This document shows, one piece after another, positions 61,362 to 64,000 of a DNA stretch of 64,000 nt (position 1 is its first letter; each line of letters begins with the position of its first letter). The notes under the pieces are model-generated. The model had not been told where the DNA came from and ran no database searches. It saw nothing but the letters and a program-made list of their open reading frames with translations. Source of the stretch: Alphaproteobacteria bacterium. Lineage in GTDB: Bacteria > Pseudomonadota > Alphaproteobacteria > Puniceispirillales > Puniceispirillaceae. The position numbers and the translations under genes were made by a program. The stretch lies in NCBI GenBank assembly GCA_016780775.1, contig JADHLI010000005.1, positions 62,001-126,000 on the forward strand. Direction: 5' to 3'.

Positions 61362-62771
61362 TTAAAAATGAATAGCGCGACCATAGGCGTCTAGAACAGA
61401 CTCATGCATTGCCTCTGACAGGGTAGGATGCGGGAAAATAGTCTGCATCAATTCAGCTTCTGTTGTCTCTAATGTCTGGGCAACTACATAGCCTTGGATA
61501 AGCTCGGTAACCTCAGGGCCTATCATATGCGCCCCAAGCAAAGCGCCTGTTTTTTCATCAAAAATGGTCTTGATCATCCCCTCATCATCACCAAGCGCAA
61601 TTGCTTTGCCATTCCCAAGGAAGGGAAATTTACCAACCTTAATCTTATAACCTTTAGCGCGCGCAGCTGCCTCTGAAAGGCCAACAGACGCAATTTGTGG
61701 CCGGCAATAGGTACAGCCCGGCACCATATCTGCCTGCATCGCGTGAACATTTTTCTGCCCAGCAATTGCCTCAACGCAAATGATACCTTCATGGCTGGCT
61801 TTATGAGCTAGCCATGGCGCACCAGTAATATCGCCAATAGCATAAAGGCCCGGCTCAGCTGTGCGCATCAGCCCATCAGTCTCAATATGGCCTTTGTTTA
61901 GCTTAACCTTTGTGCCTTCTAGCCCTAGCCCTTCTGAATTTCCAGTAATGCCAACAGCCATAATAACTTTGTCAGTGTTCAAGGTTTGCACCTTGCCGCC
62001 AATCTCTACCTCAGCTGTTACCCCCTTCGCCCCTGATTGCAGTTTTTTCAGCTTTGCAGAAGTATGGATAGCCATACCGCGCGCGGTAAAAGCCTTATGG
62101 GCAAGAGCTGAGATTTCTTCATCTTCGGCGTTTAAAATACGATCAAGAGCTTCAATAATGGTAACTTGAACGCCCATATCTGCATAAAAGCTGGCAAATT
62201 CAACCCCAATAGCGCCAGAGCCGACTACCATCAGAGATTTGGGCATATCAGATGGCACCATCGCTTCTTTATAGGACAGAATATTACTGCCATCTGTTTC
62301 CAAACCAGGAATTTGGCGTGCGCGCGCCCCAGTTGCAAGAATAACATGCGGGGCTTGTAGCTTTTGTGCGTCCTTGCCAGAAACATCAACCACCCAATTT
62401 GCTCCAGATTTACCGCCAAGCTTTGCTGTGCCATCTAAAACTGTGACCTTATTCTTTTTTAGCAAATGCGCCACACCTTGCGATAGCCTAGACGCAACTT
62501 TGCGTGAACGGCTAACTACTTTTTCAAGATTGACAGTGACCTCGCCAGAAACTTCAATCCCAAAATCAGCCATATGTGCCAGATTATGGCGCATTTCCGC
62601 TGCTCTCAGTAGCGCCTTAGTTGGAATACAGCCCCAGTTAAGGCAGATGCCGCCCAGATGTTCACGCTCTATAACCGCAACAGACTTGCCAAGCTGGCTA
62701 GCTCTAATAGCCGCGACATATCCACCTGGCCCGCCCCCGATAACCACAATATCAAAGGATTTATTTTGCAT
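61362..62771 (-). CDS. lpd: Dihydrolipoyl dehydrogenase (E3)
   Basis: The 469-residue FAD enzyme reoxidises dihydrolipoyl groups with NAD+. It has an FAD-binding GGGPGGYVAAIRASQLG, the redox disulfide in GGICLNWGCIPTKALLR, the NAD motif VVGSGAIGVEFASFYADMG and the C-terminal active-site His in FPHPTLSEAM. It follows pdhC by 66 bases in the pdh operon. The 147-base gap to lipA holds no gene. Confidence 0.96.
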   Translation of the reverse strand: MQNKSFDIVVIGGGPGGYVAAIRASQLGKSVAVIEREHLGGICLNWGCIPTKALLRAAEMRHNLAHMADFGIEVSGEVTVNLEKVVSRSRKVASRLSQGVAHLLKKNKVTVLDGTAKLGGKSGANWVVDVSGKDAQKLQAPHVILATGARARQIPGLETDGSNILSYKEAMVPSDMPKSLMVVGSGAIGVEFASFYADMGVQVTIIEALDRILNAEDEEISALAHKAFTARGMAIHTSAKLKKLQSGAKGVTAEVEIGGKVQTLNTDKVIMAVGITGNSEGLGLEGTKVKLNKGHIETDGLMRTAEPGLYAIGDITGAPWLAHKASHEGIICVEAIAGQKNVHAMQADMVPGCTYCRPQIASVGLSEAAARAKGYKIKVGKFPFLGNGKAIALGDDEGMIKTIFDEKTGALLGAHMIGPEVTELIQGYVVAQTLETTEAELMQTIFPHPTLSEAMHESVLDAYGRAIHF

Positions 62772-62837
62772 GGTTTTTATCCCTTTATGTTCTAAATGGG
62801 CTGTTAATTTATATTGGTTTTGGTGATGCTATTGGGC

Positions 62838-64000
62838 TTATAATAGCATCGTTACTGGGTTTTCAATTGCCCCTTTGAAGGCTTGCAGCCAGCGCGCACC
62901 AACCGCGCCATCCACAATACGATGATCAGCGGATAGAGTAACGCTCATCACAGTGGCGATATCCAGTGCATCACCGCGCACGACCGGACGCTTCTCTCCG
63001 GCTCCAACAGCTAGAATGGCTGCTTGCGGCGGGTTAATCACAGCCGAAAATTCGCGCACCCCGAACATGCCCAAATTGGAAATGGTGAAAGTACCACCTG
63101 TATATTCTGCTGGGTCTAGCTGATTATCACGCGCCCGCTTAGCTAAATCCGCAGAGGCGCTAGCAATCGCAGATAGGCCTAGATGATTAGCAGCTTTGAT
63201 TACCGGTGTGACCAGCCCACCATCCACCGCAACCGCGATACAAATATCGGCATCACTGAAATAGCGGCATCCTGCCTCTTCGAAATAACCGTTCACCTCA
63301 GGTACGGCGATAAGCGCCGCAGCAGCAGCTTTGACAACCATATCATTGACTGAGATTTTAACCCCTTCTGGGGCAACTTCGTTTAAGGCTTTTCTTGCTT
63401 GCAGTAAATTATCAATCTCGCAATCGACAGTTAGATAGAAATGCGGGGCTTTTTGTTTTGATTGCTGCAAACGCTCAGCAATTACACGCCGCATCGCTGA
63501 ATGTGGCTCAAAACGCTCTGATTGCGCAGCCATACCCATCGTTGGTGTCGCAGCAGATGTTGTTACTGCAGCAGCGCCCTTGGCGATAGCTTCTTCCACA
63601 TCCGCACGGATAATTCGGCCATGCGGGCCTGTTCCCATAACGCTGGTAATATCCAAGCCTGCATCCCCAGCAATACGCCGGGCTAGCGGGCTAGCAAAGA
63701 TACGCGCGCCCTTTTGCACCGTAACAGCCTGTGGGGCAGTTGGCGCGGGTGCGGGCGTAGGTGTAGGTGCGGCAACTGGTGCAGGTGGTGCTGGCACAGG
63801 AGCATTTTCAGGGGCATTTTTAGGGGCATTTTCAGGAACATTTTCAGCGCCCTTTGCCGCCTCGCTTGCATCCTCGCCTTCTTCGGCTAATACAGCGATA
63901 AGCGCATTTACCGCCACATTTTGCGTGCCTTCTGCGATAACCAGCTTGGCCATGACACCGTCATCCAGAGCTTCAACTTCCATAGTTGCTTTATCAGTTT
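62838..64000 (-). CDS. pdhC: Pyruvate dehydrogenase E2, dihydrolipoamide acetyltransferase, partial
   Basis: The N-terminus is cut by the window edge. The visible part starts inside the lipoyl domain at TDKATMEVEA, where K is the lipoylated lysine. An Ala/Pro linker with an ENAPKNAPENAP repeat follows, then the E1/E3-binding domain (IFASPLARRIAGDAGLD) and the catalytic domain ending in the SADHRIVDGAVGARWL active site. It transfers acetyl groups to CoA in the pyruvate dehydrogenase complex. The first visible in-frame ATG (63983) is internal, not the start. Confidence 0.95.
   Translation of the reverse strand, partial: TDKATMEVEALDDGVMAKLVIAEGTQNVAVNALIAVLAEEGEDASEAAKGAENVPENAPKNAPENAPVPAPPAPVAAPTPTPAPAPTAPQAVTVQKGARIFASPLARRIAGDAGLDITSVMGTGPHGRIIRADVEEAIAKGAAAVTTSAATPTMGMAAQSERFEPHSAMRRVIAERLQQSKQKAPHFYLTVDCEIDNLLQARKALNEVAPEGVKISVNDMVVKAAAAALIAVPEVNGYFEEAGCRYFSDADICIAVAVDGGLVTPVIKAANHLGLSAIASASADLAKRARDNQLDPAEYTGGTFTISNLGMFGVREFSAVINPPQAAILAVGAGEKRPVVRGDALDIATVMSVTLSADHRIVDGAVGARWLQAFKGAIENPVTMLL

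Noticed and set aside
61362-62771. Mercuric or glutathione reductase instead of lipoamide dehydrogenase
   Set aside because: The operon context with pdhC and lipA, and the GGICLNWGCIPTKALL and FPHPTLSEAM motifs, match dihydrolipoyl dehydrogenase.

Overview
The window looks like a chromosome segment of a marine-type alphaproteobacterium. The gene order pdhC-lpd-lipA-(coq10/ratA)-cinA-pgpA-ispDF-dusB-ntrB-ntrC-ntrY-ntrX-trkA-dat-hfq, the recG-sdhE-mfd trio and the mltB-rlpA pair are all typical of that class. A fused ispDF and a C3-sulfonate-type cluster also fit. A SAR116/Rhodospirillales-like host is a guess from gene content, not a measurement.

Layout. 1-1,377: cell-wall genes rlpA (cut by the window edge) and an mltB-type transglycosylase. 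1,625-1,714: tRNA-Ser(UGA), used as an integration site. 1,701-9,488: a compact 7.8-kb integrative element bounded by an exact 20-bp direct repeat of the tRNA 3' end. It carries a tyrosine integrase, two AlpA-like regulators, a winged-helix protein that may act in replication, one HK97-type major capsid protein fused to a prohead-protease-like domain that appears inactive, and five small exported or membrane proteins. It has no terminase, portal or tail gene, which is the layout expected of a phage satellite. Pairs of a 10-bp motif near both ends look like integrase arm sites.

9,531-21,004: an ankyrin protein, a NIPSNAP protein, and a leftward group made of a TauE/SafE exporter, SauT- and SauS-like enzymes, a tripartite TctABC transporter, ComDE-like decarboxylase subunits and a hydratase. 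Together these suggest uptake of a sulfolactate- or sulfoacetate-like compound and its metabolism through sulfoacetaldehyde. 21,110-25,069: a DUF188 protein, small ORFs and a pseudouridine catabolism operon (FAH-family hydrolase, PfkB kinase, PsuG). 25,286-31,710: a HisC-like aminotransferase, the ppk-ppx polyphosphate operon with a candidate PHO box, and a SAF-domain oxidoreductase preceded by a terminator-like leader. 32,047-38,467: HIT protein, a CPD photolyase overlapping an iron-sulfur (6-4)-type photolyase, EamA permease, GST, HugZ-like and FrnE-like proteins. 38,568-46,449: mfd, sdhE, recG, a DUF502 gene and mazG. 46,494-57,313: the hfq/dat/trkA/ntrYX/ntrBC/dusB block. 57,487-64,000: isoprenoid, phospholipid and lipoate genes and the end of the pyruvate dehydrogenase operon.

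Two patterns cut across the window. Short imperfect tandem duplications recur at gene ends, often covering a stop codon. Both NtrC-class regulators lack the sigma-54 contact motif, and NtrC also lacks its Walker B acidic residues, so the ntr block probably works without sigma-54. The strongest candidate for a little-described system is the capsid-only satellite-like element in tRNA-Ser.
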